This document shows, one piece after another, positions 7,718 to 16,728 of a stretch of DNA of 64,000 nucleotides. Below the pieces are notes generated by a model. It did not search any database. It saw nothing but the letters and a program-made list of their open reading frames with translations, and was not told the origin of the DNA. The stretch covers positions 558,001-622,000 of the forward strand of contig NZ_WTZA01000001.1 of the NCBI RefSeq assembly GCF_009827495.1, in the 5' to 3' direction. This stretch comes from Tsuneonella aeria (GTDB taxonomy: Bacteria; Pseudomonadota; Alphaproteobacteria; Sphingomonadales; Sphingomonadaceae). The position numbers and the translations under genes are program-made. The number at the start of each line of letters is the position of its first letter. Position 1 is the stretch's first letter.

Positions 7718-10255
7718 TCAATAGATGCCGCCCTGCTCCTCGACGAAGTCGGCCTGCGGCGCCGCGCGCTGGCGCGTCGCCGCGGCCTGGGCGTTGGCCT
7801 GCCGCCCGCGCCGAATCATCTCCAGAATCTCGTTGCGCTTGGCTGCGACCGCGTCCTGCCGGGTCGCCCGCGGCGGTTCCGTGTCGGGCTTGAAGGCCTC
7901 CCAGATAACGGACGCCATCGGATCGTCGGTTGGCCAGGCGTCGAACACCCGCTTCCCGCTGCGCCGATCGATCCGGACCATCCGCACGCCCGCCGGCGCC
8001 ACGAACGGTTCGTCGGACCACCGGTCGCGGGTCGCCTTGACGAAGTCGATCATCATCGGGCCGGCCGTGTTCCCGCCCTGCACCCACCCGCCCAGGTTCC
8101 GCGGCTTGTCATATCCGATATACATGCCGGCGATGAGGTCGGGACTACCGCCGACGAACCAGGCGTTGGTCGGGCCGGTGGTCGTGCCGGTCTTGCCGAA
8201 CAGCGGCAGGCCGAGCGACCGCATCCTCACCGCCGTCCCGCGCTGGACAACGCCTTCGAGCATGTGGACGACCTGATACGCTGTGCGCGGATCCATGACC
8301 TGGCGGCCGGTCGGCTTGATCCGAGGCATGGCCTTGCCGTCCCATTCGGCCATGTTGCAGCCGTTGCACTCGCGCTTGTCCGCGCGCCAGATCACCTTGC
8401 CCCGCCGATCCTGGACATAGTCGATCAGGCTCGGGGTGTTGATCCGGCCGTGATTGGCGAGCGTGGCATAGGCGTTGACCATCCGCAGCACCGTGGTGTC
8501 GCCCGCACCGAGCGCGAACGCCGGATAGTTCTGGTACTTGCCGATACCCAGACGCTCGAACGTACGGGTGACATTTGGCATCCCGGCGTCCATCGCAATG
8601 TGCACGGTCATCAGGTTGCGGCTCTGCTCCAGCCCCCAGCGCATCGTGTGCACGCCGCCGCCGCCACCACCGAAATTGCGGAAGCATTTCTCGCCCAGTG
8701 CCGCCCCCTGGTAAAAGCAGTAGGCCTGGTCGGGCACTTCGGTGGCTGGCGTCATGCCGTGGTCAAGACCCGTCGAATAGACGAACGGCTTGATGGTGGA
8801 GCCGGGCTGGCGGAGTGCCTGAGTCGCGCGATTGAAGTCGCTGAGCCGGTGATCGAACCCGCCCTGCATGGCGAGCACCCGGCCGGTGAACGGTTCTTCG
8901 ACCACGAAGCCACCCGAGACCTCGGGTACAGTGCGGACGGCATAGGAGTTACCGGTTGGCGCAGCGGCGATGACGTGGCCGGCGCGCAGCCCGTCCGGCA
9001 AGCCGGTAAGCGGAGCCGTGTCACCGTCCGAAAAGCCGATCGTCGCGCGCGAACCATCGCGGCGGGTGACGACGCCAACACGCCAGTCCCGGTAGCTGAT
9101 GCCCAGCGGCGATGCGGCAAGCTGCGACTGCCAGGTGTCGTCGGACACGTCGATCGTGGCGATCGGCCCGGTCCACCCCTTCCCGGCGCTGTAACGCAGG
9201 ATGCCCCCGCGAAGGGCGTCGCGAGCAGCCTCCTGCAGCTCCGGGTCGAGAGATGTCCGCACCCAGAGCCCCCCCGCGTAGACACTGTTCTTGCCGTCCT
9301 TGGCGGTTTCCCCGAACTTGCCCATCAGCTCGCGCCGCACTTCTTCGAGGAAATATCCCGCGTCGACCGAAGGGACCGTGGAACGCGCGGGCTTGAGGCC
9401 GAGCGGCTGCGCCTTTGCGGCCGCCCCTTCCTGCGCGGTGATGAAGTCGTTCGCGACCATCTGGTCGAGCACGAAATTCCGTCGCTCGATCGCCATGCCC
9501 TCGTTCTTCGAACGGCCATAGCGTTCCGGTGCCTTGGGCAGGATGGCGAGGAACGCCATTTCGTGCAGGTCGAGTTCGCCGACATCCTTCTGGAAATAGG
9601 CCCGCGCGGCGGCCTGTACCCCGAAGCTCCGGCGGCCCAGCGGAATCTCGTTGAGATAGAGCTCAAGGATTTGCGGCTTGGACAACACGCCCTCGATCCG
9701 CCGCGCAAGGATCATTTCCTTCAGCTTTCGCGTGACCGAGTACTCGTCGCCGAGCAGGATATTCTTTGCGACCTGCTGGGTAATCGTCGATCCGCCCACG
9801 GCGCGCTCGCCCGAACCGAACTTCGTCGCGTAGTCGAAAACTGCGCCCATCGTCCCGGTGATGTCCACGCCTCCGTGAGTGAAGAACGTCTTGTCCTCGG
9901 CGGCGAGGAACGATTCGATCAGTTCTTGCGGGAAGTCGGCATACTGGAGCTGGACTCGCCGCTCGCGCGCATAGGAATGCACGATGTCCCCTTCGACGCC
10001 GCGCACGATCGTGGGCAGCGGAGGTTCGTAATCGAGCAGCGTTTCGGCATCCGGCAAGTCATGGGCTAGAAACGCCCACAGCAGGATCAGCGCGAGAAAC
10101 CCCGTCCCAAGGATGCCGACGATCCAGCGAAATCTCCGGCTGCCTTGCCAACTGCGACGAAACCAGGCGGCCGCCCCACGAGTGTCGCGGCGGATGCGGT
10201 AACGGATGTGCTGCAATGTGGAAGTATCGGCCATGGTCGCGCCCGCGCTTAGCAT
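7718..10255 (-). CDS. mrcA: Penicillin-binding protein 1A (bifunctional transglycosylase/transpeptidase)
   Basis: Polymerises glycan strands and cross-links peptidoglycan outside the inner membrane. 845 residues. A single membrane segment (WIVGILGTGFLALILLWAFL, about residues 45-65) is followed by the GT51 transglycosylase domain with its catalytic glutamate in AAEDKTFFTHGGVD. The transpeptidase domain has the SxxK motif STIK in RQPGSTIKPFVYS, SRN in EQSRNLMTVHI and KTG in GKTGTTTGPTNAWFVGG. The start at 10255 has GGGGGAAGG just upstream; an ATG 7 codons later (10234) is the alternative. It follows the amidase gene by 32 bases, so the two form a cell-wall operon. Confidence 0.95.
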   Translation of the reverse strand: MLSAGATMADTSTLQHIRYRIRRDTRGAAAWFRRSWQGSRRFRWIVGILGTGFLALILLWAFLAHDLPDAETLLDYEPPLPTIVRGVEGDIVHSYARERRVQLQYADFPQELIESFLAAEDKTFFTHGGVDITGTMGAVFDYATKFGSGERAVGGSTITQQVAKNILLGDEYSVTRKLKEMILARRIEGVLSKPQILELYLNEIPLGRRSFGVQAAARAYFQKDVGELDLHEMAFLAILPKAPERYGRSKNEGMAIERRNFVLDQMVANDFITAQEGAAAKAQPLGLKPARSTVPSVDAGYFLEEVRRELMGKFGETAKDGKNSVYAGGLWVRTSLDPELQEAARDALRGGILRYSAGKGWTGPIATIDVSDDTWQSQLAASPLGISYRDWRVGVVTRRDGSRATIGFSDGDTAPLTGLPDGLRAGHVIAAAPTGNSYAVRTVPEVSGGFVVEEPFTGRVLAMQGGFDHRLSDFNRATQALRQPGSTIKPFVYSTGLDHGMTPATEVPDQAYCFYQGAALGEKCFRNFGGGGGGVHTMRWGLEQSRNLMTVHIAMDAGMPNVTRTFERLGIGKYQNYPAFALGAGDTTVLRMVNAYATLANHGRINTPSLIDYVQDRRGKVIWRADKRECNGCNMAEWDGKAMPRIKPTGRQVMDPRTAYQVVHMLEGVVQRGTAVRMRSLGLPLFGKTGTTTGPTNAWFVGGSPDLIAGMYIGYDKPRNLGGWVQGGNTAGPMMIDFVKATRDRWSDEPFVAPAGVRMVRIDRRSGKRVFDAWPTDDPMASVIWEAFKPDTEPPRATRQDAVAAKRNEILEMIRRGRQANAQAAATRQRAAPQADFVEEQGGIY

Positions 10256-10287
10256 GCGCCTTCCCCCACGCGCCAGCCCCGCGAAGG

Positions 10288-11160
10288 CTATCGCACGTCC
10301 GATTGCCGCGCGAAATATATGCTGACCGCGCGCGCAAGCACCTGAGCGAAGGCCTGCTGCCCCGCAGGCGATGCCAGGCGCTCGGCGTCGTCGGGATTCG
10401 AGATGAACCCCGCTTCGTATAACACGGACGGCACGTCCGGTGCCCGCAGAACAGCCAGGGCAGCCGAGCGCCGGGTTTCCGGGTGGAATTGCAAGATGCC
10501 GCGCCCTTCGCGCTGGATCAGGCGCGCGAACGCGGCGCTGTCGTTCTGCGCCCCGCGCTGCGCAAGGTCGACAAGGATGCTGTTCACCGTGTCGCTTTGT
10601 TCCGACAATCTGACGCCGTTAACCGCGTCCGCTGCATTTTCCCGCGCGGCGTAACGTGCTGCCGTCGCGCTGGAGGCCTCTTCGGACAGGACGTATATGC
10701 TCGACCCGCTGATCGCATCTGCTTCACCGGCAGAATCGGCATGGATCGAAAGAAAAAGGTCCGCCCCAAGATCGCGGGCGATCGCGGAGCGTTCGCCGAG
10801 CGCAAGGAAGCGATCGTCTTCGCGCGTCATTGCCACGCGCGTGCCGCCGCGTCGGATGAGCTCTTCACGAAGTGCCGCCGCGAGCGCAAGAACCAGGTCC
10901 TTTTCCTGAAATCCCATTGCAGTCGCGCCAGGGTCGTGCCCTCCGTGTCCCGCATCGATTACGATCAAGGGCCGGGAACGATCGGGCGGACCAAGGACGC
11001 GCGGCAGATCCGCGCGCTCGCCTGCAGGCGGCAGCTCGAAACGCAACACGTAATCGCGGCCCAGTGCGGGCACCGCGAGCGCGAGCCAGGCCGCAAGAAT
11101 GGCAGCCATCACGAGCACGGGCGCGAGCAGGAACAGGGAGAGTTGGGCGCGCCGCGACAT
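10288..11160 (-). CDS. N-acetylmuramoyl-L-alanine amidase (Amidase_3)
   Basis: Zinc amidase that splits the peptide from muramic acid during septation. 290 residues. It has an N-terminal membrane or signal segment (LSLFLLAPVLVMAAILAAWLA). The Amidase_3 signature starts at VIDAGHGGHDPG (zinc histidine) with the glutamate in GFQEKDLVL. The second zinc histidine is in LFLSIHADS, and the catalytic glutamate in VLYEAGFISN. There is no AMIN domain before the catalytic part, unlike E. coli AmiC. It is first in the leftward operon with mrcA and divergent from rne. Confidence 0.93.
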   Translation of the reverse strand: MSRRAQLSLFLLAPVLVMAAILAAWLALAVPALGRDYVLRFELPPAGERADLPRVLGPPDRSRPLIVIDAGHGGHDPGATAMGFQEKDLVLALAAALREELIRRGGTRVAMTREDDRFLALGERSAIARDLGADLFLSIHADSAGEADAISGSSIYVLSEEASSATAARYAARENAADAVNGVRLSEQSDTVNSILVDLAQRGAQNDSAAFARLIQREGRGILQFHPETRRSAALAVLRAPDVPSVLYEAGFISNPDDAERLASPAGQQAFAQVLARAVSIYFARQSDVR

Positions 11161-11615
11161 CGTGTTGCGGGAGTTAATGCCTCAACACCTGTCCGCGCAA
11201 TATAGTTGCCGTTCGCTACCCCCGGTGCTAGCACTCGGCCCAATCGGGGCGAGCAGCCTCCGCGCCTCGCTTGTCGCCGGATTTCGCGGCATGCAGACTG
11301 GAGCCGACCCGATGCCCGGCCCTGCATTCGCAGCGGCCTTTACCAGGTTGACGCAAGCGATGAGCCTACCCACCCCGCAGTACCTGACGCCGCCGGATGG
11401 CGGACGCGCGGTCTGCGGCGACCGGACGGCGCAATCGGCGCCTTCGCACATCCTTGCAGACACATCTTCCCGGCCCGCCGCGGTTACGCGCGCGTGCCGG
11501 TTCGCATCCGCCATTCGGGCTGACATCCCGAACGGCTTTTCAACAACAGCACGCGCGCATGGCATCCGGTCCGCAGGACCAGGGGCTGCATCGCCGCGCG
11601 TACGGAGAATTCACA
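11161..11615 (+). promoter_or_regulatory. Long 5' leader/promoter region of rne
   Basis: 455 bases without a credible gene between the divergent amidase and rne. Seen in it are three small hairpins on the rne side: CCGCC-GGAT-GGCGG at 11390-11403, TTCGGG/CCCGAA at 11514-11532 and GGTCC-GCA-GGACC at 11568-11580. GGAG (in ACGGAGAATTCACA) lies 8 bases before the rne ATG. An open frame runs into rne from 11397 but reads like non-coding sequence and has no ribosome-binding site. rne leaders in other bacteria mediate feedback by RNase E on its own mRNA; that role is inferred here only from length and structure. Confidence 0.45.
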
Positions 11616-14402
11616 ATGGCAACGCGCATGCTTATCGATGCGCGCCACCCGGAAGAAACCCGGGTGGCGGTGCTTCAGGGTAACCGGATCGAAGAATTCG
11701 ATTTCGAATCTGCCGAACACAAGCAGATCAAGGGCAATATCTACCTTGCCAAGGTTACCCGGGTAGAACCCAGCCTGCAGGCCGCCTTCGTCGATTTCGG
11801 CGGCAATCGGCATGGCTTCCTCGCGTTCAGCGAAATCCATCCGGATTACTACCAGATCCCGAAAGAGGATCGTGACCAGCTGCTCGCCGAAGAGGCCGAG
11901 GCGGCAGAAGAAGAAGCGAAGCTTCGCGCCGAGGAGGAAGAGGAAGGCCACGCGCCAGGCGACGAGTACGACGCCGACGATGAAACCGGCGAATCGCTCG
12001 TCGAGGAAATCGCCGAAGACGGGGTGGAGGAAATCGACACTTCGGAGAAGGATGAGGTCGCCACCATCGAGGACGGCCATTACGAAAACGGCAGCGACAT
12101 CGGTGACGTCGATCAGGACGATGACGACAGCGTCGGGGATAGCGATGACGACGCCAATCGCGGCGAAAACGGCCGTTCGCGCGGCCGGGATCGCGCGCGC
12201 CGGCAGGGCAAGGGTCGCAGCCGGGCGAAGGAAGTGGACGAAGTCCGCGCCAAGCGCATGGCGCTACGCCGCCGCTACAAAATCCAGGACGTGATCCAGC
12301 GTCGCCAGGTCCTTCTGGTCCAGGTCGTCAAGGAAGAACGCGGCAACAAGGGCGCCGCCCTGACGACCTACCTCAGCCTGGCCGGACGCTATTGCGTGCT
12401 CATGCCGAATTCCAGCCATGGGGGCGGCATCAGCCGAAAGATCAGCTCGGCCGCCGACCGCAAGCGATTGAAGACCATCGTCAGCGACCTCTCGCTTCCG
12501 CGCTCGATGGGCCTGATCGTCCGCACGGCGGGCCTCCAGCGCACGAAGCCGGAGATCAAGCGTGATTTCGACTACCTTGCCCGCCTGTGGGACGAGATTC
12601 GCGAAAACACACTCAAGTCGGTCGCGCCGGCGCTCATCCATTCGGACAGCGATCTGATCAAACGCGCCATCCGGGATATCTATAACAAGGAGATCGAGGA
12701 GGTCGTGGTCGAGGGCGAGGACGGTTACCGTTCAGCACGTGAGTTCATGAAGCTGCTCATGCCGAGCCATGCCCGCAAGGTGAAGGCGTACAGCGATCCC
12801 GTTCCCCTGTTCCAGCGCTTCGGGGCCGAAGATCAGCTTCGCGCGATGTACGACCCGGTCGTGCAGCTCAAGAGCGGCGGCTATCTCGTCATCAACCCCA
12901 CCGAGGCGCTGGTGTCGATCGACATCAACTCGGGCCGCTCGACGAAGGAGCATGGGATCGAGGCGACTGCGGTCAACACCAATATCGAAGCTGCGCGCGA
13001 GATCGCCCGCCAGCTTCGCCTGCGGGATATGGCCGGGCTGGTCGTGATCGACTTCATCGACATGGAATACGGGTCGAATATCCGTAAGGTCGAGAAGGCG
13101 ATGAAGGATGCCCTGCGCAACGATCGCGCACGCATCCAGGTCGGCCGAATCTCCGGCTTTGGCCTGATGGAAATGAGCCGCCAGCGTCTGCGCACCGGCG
13201 TGCTCGAGGCCACGACGCGCGAGTGCCCGCACTGCGACGGCACCGGGCTTGTCCGCACGGCATCGAGCGCCGGGCTTTCCGCCCTGCGTCTGATCGAGGA
13301 CGAGGCCGCCCGCGGCAAGGGCACCATGATCAGCCTCTATGCCTCCACGGAAGCGGCGGTCTACTTGCTGAATGCCAAGCGGTCCGACCTCGCGGAGATC
13401 GAGGACCGTTATGGCGTGAAGGTCGAAGTCCTGCCGGAAGGCGAAGATGAAGGCGCCAAGATGCGCGTCGCGAGCAGTGGGCCTCGCCCCGCCAGCTTGC
13501 CCAAGTTCGCACCCATCGTCGACGACATCGAGGACGACCATTTCGACGATGAGGACGAACTCGCCGAGGACGAGAATGTCGCCGACAATGGCGAGATTTC
13601 CGGCGAGCAGGATGGCGATGATCGTGGTCGCAAGAAGCGCCGCCGCCGGCGCGGGGGCCGAAACCGCCGCGATCGCGATGATGGCGAGAACGGCGCTCGC
13701 GCAATTGAAGAGAGCGACGACGAATCGTCCGATACCGACACCGGCGACGAGGGCGAGGCTGGCGAGCGGCCTGAAAATGATGAAGACGATGCGGATCGCC
13801 CGCGTAAGCGGCGCCGCCGCGGCGGCCGGCGTCGGCGGGGCCGTGAGCGCGAAGACGGCGATGCGGAAGAAACGGTCAACACGGATATTACCGAAGAACT
13901 GGCCGCAACAGTCGCAAGCCAGTTGACCGAGGACGTAGCTGTCGTCGCGGATCCGGAGGACGCCGCTCCCGCAGCCGAACCTGTGGCCGAGGACAAACCC
14001 AAGCGCCGCACCCGCCGGAAAAAGGACGACATCCCGGCCGATGCCGCGATCCCGGTCACGGACGAGCAGACACCTCAGGAGCCAGCACCGGCCCCGGAAG
14101 AAAAGCCGAAGCGGACGCGCCGCAAGAAAGTCGATCCGGCTGATGCGGGCGGGCCCGGCGCCGACGAGACAGTAGTCGACGGCGCGGTGCCCGAGGCACC
14201 TGCCAAACCCCGGCGGACGCGCGCGCGCAAGGCCGCGACCGATGCAGCGGCTGAACCGAGCGTACCGGCGCAAGCTGCAGAATCGACAACAGCAGACCCG
14301 GTCACGGCTCCCGCGGCCGAGCCCGCCGGTCAGGTGGCAGAGACCGCGAATGAAGCTCCGCCAGCAAAGCGCGGCTGGTGGCAGCGCACATTCGGCGAAT
14401 AG
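11616..14402 (+). CDS. rne: Ribonuclease E
   Basis: Endoribonuclease that starts mRNA decay and processes rRNA and tRNA; scaffold of the degradosome. 928 residues from MATRMLIDARHPEETR. The S1 domain is split by an acidic stretch (about 88-183) and a basic one (184-222). The catalytic metal aspartates are in SIDINSGRS (D436) and VIDFIDME (D479), and the zinc-link is CPHC at 537-540. The C-terminal third is low-complexity, with arginine-rich RNA-binding tracts (KKRRRRRGGRNRR and RKRRRRGGRRRRGR). It ends in AKRGWWQRTFGE, the GWW motif that binds PNPase in Caulobacter RNase E. The start is set by GGAG and by the conserved N-terminus. Confidence 0.96.
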   Translation: MATRMLIDARHPEETRVAVLQGNRIEEFDFESAEHKQIKGNIYLAKVTRVEPSLQAAFVDFGGNRHGFLAFSEIHPDYYQIPKEDRDQLLAEEAEAAEEEAKLRAEEEEEGHAPGDEYDADDETGESLVEEIAEDGVEEIDTSEKDEVATIEDGHYENGSDIGDVDQDDDDSVGDSDDDANRGENGRSRGRDRARRQGKGRSRAKEVDEVRAKRMALRRRYKIQDVIQRRQVLLVQVVKEERGNKGAALTTYLSLAGRYCVLMPNSSHGGGISRKISSAADRKRLKTIVSDLSLPRSMGLIVRTAGLQRTKPEIKRDFDYLARLWDEIRENTLKSVAPALIHSDSDLIKRAIRDIYNKEIEEVVVEGEDGYRSAREFMKLLMPSHARKVKAYSDPVPLFQRFGAEDQLRAMYDPVVQLKSGGYLVINPTEALVSIDINSGRSTKEHGIEATAVNTNIEAAREIARQLRLRDMAGLVVIDFIDMEYGSNIRKVEKAMKDALRNDRARIQVGRISGFGLMEMSRQRLRTGVLEATTRECPHCDGTGLVRTASSAGLSALRLIEDEAARGKGTMISLYASTEAAVYLLNAKRSDLAEIEDRYGVKVEVLPEGEDEGAKMRVASSGPRPASLPKFAPIVDDIEDDHFDDEDELAEDENVADNGEISGEQDGDDRGRKKRRRRRGGRNRRDRDDGENGARAIEESDDESSDTDTGDEGEAGERPENDEDDADRPRKRRRRGGRRRRGREREDGDAEETVNTDITEELAATVASQLTEDVAVVADPEDAAPAAEPVAEDKPKRRTRRKKDDIPADAAIPVTDEQTPQEPAPAPEEKPKRTRRKKVDPADAGGPGADETVVDGAVPEAPAKPRRTRARKAATDAAAEPSVPAQAAESTTADPVTAPAAEPAGQVAETANEAPPAKRGWWQRTFGE

Positions 14403-14415
14403 CTCCTTGTCGAGT

Positions 14416-14460
14416 TTCGCCGGCGGGACGGTACCTGATGGGTGCTTGCCCGCCGGCGAA
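14416..14460 (+). terminator. Perfect 12-bp stem-loop after rne
   Basis: TTCGCCGGCGGG at 14416-14427 pairs exactly with CCCGCCGGCGAA at 14449-14460, leaving a 21-base loop. It starts 13 bases after the rne stop and ends 41 bases before the next gene. No T-run follows (CGCCCTTTCATG), so it could be a weak or Rho-assisted terminator, an mRNA 3'-end stabiliser, or an attenuator before the glycan locus. Confidence 0.55.
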
Positions 14461-14501
14461 CGCCCTTTCATGCCGATGCTGAAGGCCCGGGCGCAGCGCG
14501 A

Positions 14502-15323
14502 ATGACCAGGCCTGTTACCGCCCTCGTCCTCGCCGGCACGCGGCCAGGACCGGACCCGCTCCTCGCGGGCACCGGCCTGTCAAGCAAGGCTCTCTTCCAG
14601 GTTGGCGGTCGGCCGATGCTGGCCCATGTGCTCGAAGCCTTGACCGAATCGTCCCGCGTGGGGTCGATCATCGTTATAGCGCAGGATACCCGCGATCTTA
14701 GGAAGGACACCGCGCTGTCCGCGTGGGCAGCTTCGGTCGAATGGCGCGATTCGTCCGGCTCCATCGCCGACGCGGTCGAATTCCAGCTACGCCGCGTTGA
14801 CGCGCCTCTGTTCGTGACAACCGCCGATAACGTCCTCTTGACGGCCGACATGATCGCGCAATTTCTCGACGGCGCCGCCGGCAACGACGTCGCGGCTGGT
14901 CTCGTCGAACGACGCCTGGTGGAGGCAGCGGGATTTTCATCCGCGCGCACCTGGCTCAAGTTCCGTGGGGGAAACTGGTCGGGCGCCAATGTTTTCCGAT
15001 TGAGCGGACGCAAGGCCCTGCCCCTCGTGTCATTCTGGCGTTCGCTGGAGCAGGACCGCAAGAAGGGCATGAAGATCGTCGGCGCGATGGGGCCGGCCCT
15101 ACTCCTCGCGGCCATCCTTCGCTTGATCGACATTCACAGTTTCGCGGCCCGCATCGGCAGACGCTTCAGCCTGTCAGCCAAGGTCGTGCCGATGCAGGCC
15201 GCAGAAGCGTGCATCGATGCAGACAAACCCGCCGACATCCCGGTGATCGAGGCGATACTGAAAGACCGCGCGGCGCGCGCCGATCACTCTTCCCCCGCCG
15301 CCATCTCACGTAACACGAAATAG
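14502..15323 (+). CDS. MobA-like nucleotidyltransferase family protein
   Basis: Probable GT-A-fold NTP transferase, 273 residues. The N-terminus is a nucleotide-binding loop (TALVLAGTRPGPDP), followed by a lysine region (SSKALFQVGGRPMLAHVLEAL) as in sugar-phosphate or alditol-phosphate nucleotidyltransferases. FVTTADNVLLT is the likely metal-binding strand. The start at MTRPVTALV was chosen because the 20 codons upstream are arginine/proline-rich and overlap the rne stem-loop. It overlaps the convergent flippase gene by 40 bases. With the glycerophosphotransferase-like genes at 16.7-19 kb it may make the activated CDP-alditol donor; this is inference from context. Confidence 0.7.
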   Translation: MTRPVTALVLAGTRPGPDPLLAGTGLSSKALFQVGGRPMLAHVLEALTESSRVGSIIVIAQDTRDLRKDTALSAWAASVEWRDSSGSIADAVEFQLRRVDAPLFVTTADNVLLTADMIAQFLDGAAGNDVAAGLVERRLVEAAGFSSARTWLKFRGGNWSGANVFRLSGRKALPLVSFWRSLEQDRKKGMKIVGAMGPALLLAAILRLIDIHSFAARIGRRFSLSAKVVPMQAAEACIDADKPADIPVIEAILKDRAARADHSSPAAISRNTK

Positions 15324-16612
15324 CACATGGCGCTGAGCGCGGCGTAGCTTGCGGCCATCCCGCCGGCCACCACCCAGCCGACCGCGACGGGCCCGTGATC
15401 GACGAACAGCACGATGCCCAATGCGATCGCGCCCACCGCGAGCAGACGCCCGTAGAGCGGATATATCGTATGGCCCGAGGCGTGGAGCACGGGTTCGTAG
15501 GTCACGCTGGCGAGTTCGAACGCGGCCCCCAGCGACAACGGAATGAGGATGGCCCCGCCCCGGGCGAAGGCACCGCCGCCAATCAGGCCAAGCAGTTGCG
15601 GTCCTAGCAAGGTTGACAGCGCCACGACCGAAACCCCCGCCACCAGCACCATGACGTTGATCTGCCGGATCAGCTTGCGGAAGGCTTCGCCGGACGCGCT
15701 GTGGCGTTGACGGTTGACCTCCGGATAAAGCGACTGGGCAATCAGGGTGGTGAGCTTGGACAGCCCTTTGGCGAGCTGGTCGGCGATGCGGTAAACCCCA
15801 GCAGCGCTGGTCCCGAGGAAATAGCCGACTGCGAGGAGCGGCCCTTGCTGAAGCACGGCAACGACCGATGTGCTGAGCGAATTGATACCGAGGAAACGCA
15901 CGATACCCGGGTGTTCGGCAAGCGTGGTGCGCCAGTCCATAGCGTGGGACAGGCGAAGGGCGGTCCCTCCCGCGCGCCAGGCGACGAGCCACAGCAGAAG
16001 CGCGGTCGCAATCTCGATCACCGCCCAGGCAAGCAGGAATCGCTCGACCGATGCCCCGCTCAACCAGATCGCGACCGCTGCGCCCAGGCGCGCAGCCGGC
16101 GTCACCGCACCGACCCAGACAGCCAGGTCATACCGGTCGAGCACGCGCAGGATTCCCACCGCCGCCGATCCACGCGCCCAGATAAGCGCGCACACGAAGA
16201 GGAACGCGGGGTCGATATATGCGGGATTGAGGTCAAGGGCGGCGCCGAACACGTAGAACACGATGGCGGCGAGAAGGCAGCCACCTATGGCACCCGAAAA
16301 ATCGATCAGGGCGCCCAGGACTGCGAGCCTGCCAAACCGGTCCCAAGCCCCCGAGACTGTCAAGGGCGCGCCAAAACGGACGATCGTTTGCCAGGTCTGG
16401 AAACCCGCTATGGCAACGAACGCCTGAGCGGTGCCGAAAATCAGCGAGAAGTGGCCGAAATCCTTGATCCCCAGCGAGCGGGCCTGGATGGCCAGGTACA
16501 CGAGACTGCAGACAGCACCGAAGCCCTTGCCGCCCAAGAGCCAGCCGATATTCTTGAGAACACGGCGAAAACCGGCATCCGCATGTTCAAGGTTTTCCGC
16601 CGGCTCCCCCAT
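15284..16612 (-). CDS. Polysaccharide flippase (Wzx/oligosaccharide flippase family)
   Basis: Multi-pass inner-membrane protein, 442 residues from the chosen start MGEPAENLEHA. It resembles the lipid-linked oligosaccharide flippases of the MOP superfamily. The N-terminal segment is NIGWLLGGKGFGAVCSLVYL, and about a dozen hydrophobic segments follow. The middle has VGYFLGTSAAGVYRIADQLA and the MOP-like LTTLIAQSLYPEVNR. The frame is open to 16717, but the extra 35 residues are polar and look non-coding, and they would leave only 11 bases to the divergent gene at 16729. Neither start has a strong ribosome-binding site. It probably moves the undecaprenyl-linked glycan made by its neighbours. Confidence 0.8.
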   Translation of the reverse strand: MGEPAENLEHADAGFRRVLKNIGWLLGGKGFGAVCSLVYLAIQARSLGIKDFGHFSLIFGTAQAFVAIAGFQTWQTIVRFGAPLTVSGAWDRFGRLAVLGALIDFSGAIGGCLLAAIVFYVFGAALDLNPAYIDPAFLFVCALIWARGSAAVGILRVLDRYDLAVWVGAVTPAARLGAAVAIWLSGASVERFLLAWAVIEIATALLLWLVAWRAGGTALRLSHAMDWRTTLAEHPGIVRFLGINSLSTSVVAVLQQGPLLAVGYFLGTSAAGVYRIADQLAKGLSKLTTLIAQSLYPEVNRQRHSASGEAFRKLIRQINVMVLVAGVSVVALSTLLGPQLLGLIGGGAFARGGAILIPLSLGAAFELASVTYEPVLHASGHTIYPLYGRLLAVGAIALGIVLFVDHGPVAVGWVVAGGMAASYAALSAMCYFVLREMAAGEE

Positions 16613-16728
16613 TGCGGGCCGAATTGGCGGAGTTTGTCGATCGGCACAATAGGGTTCACCCACCGTCAATCGCCCCGTGAACGGCGCACGATTGTCAATC
16701 CGCGCGCCATACCGCATGAGCGCCTTCG

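Noticed and set aside
12732..14471. 579-codon open frame opposite rne
   Set aside because: Antisense to the catalytic and C-terminal parts of RNase E; no motif and no ribosome-binding site.
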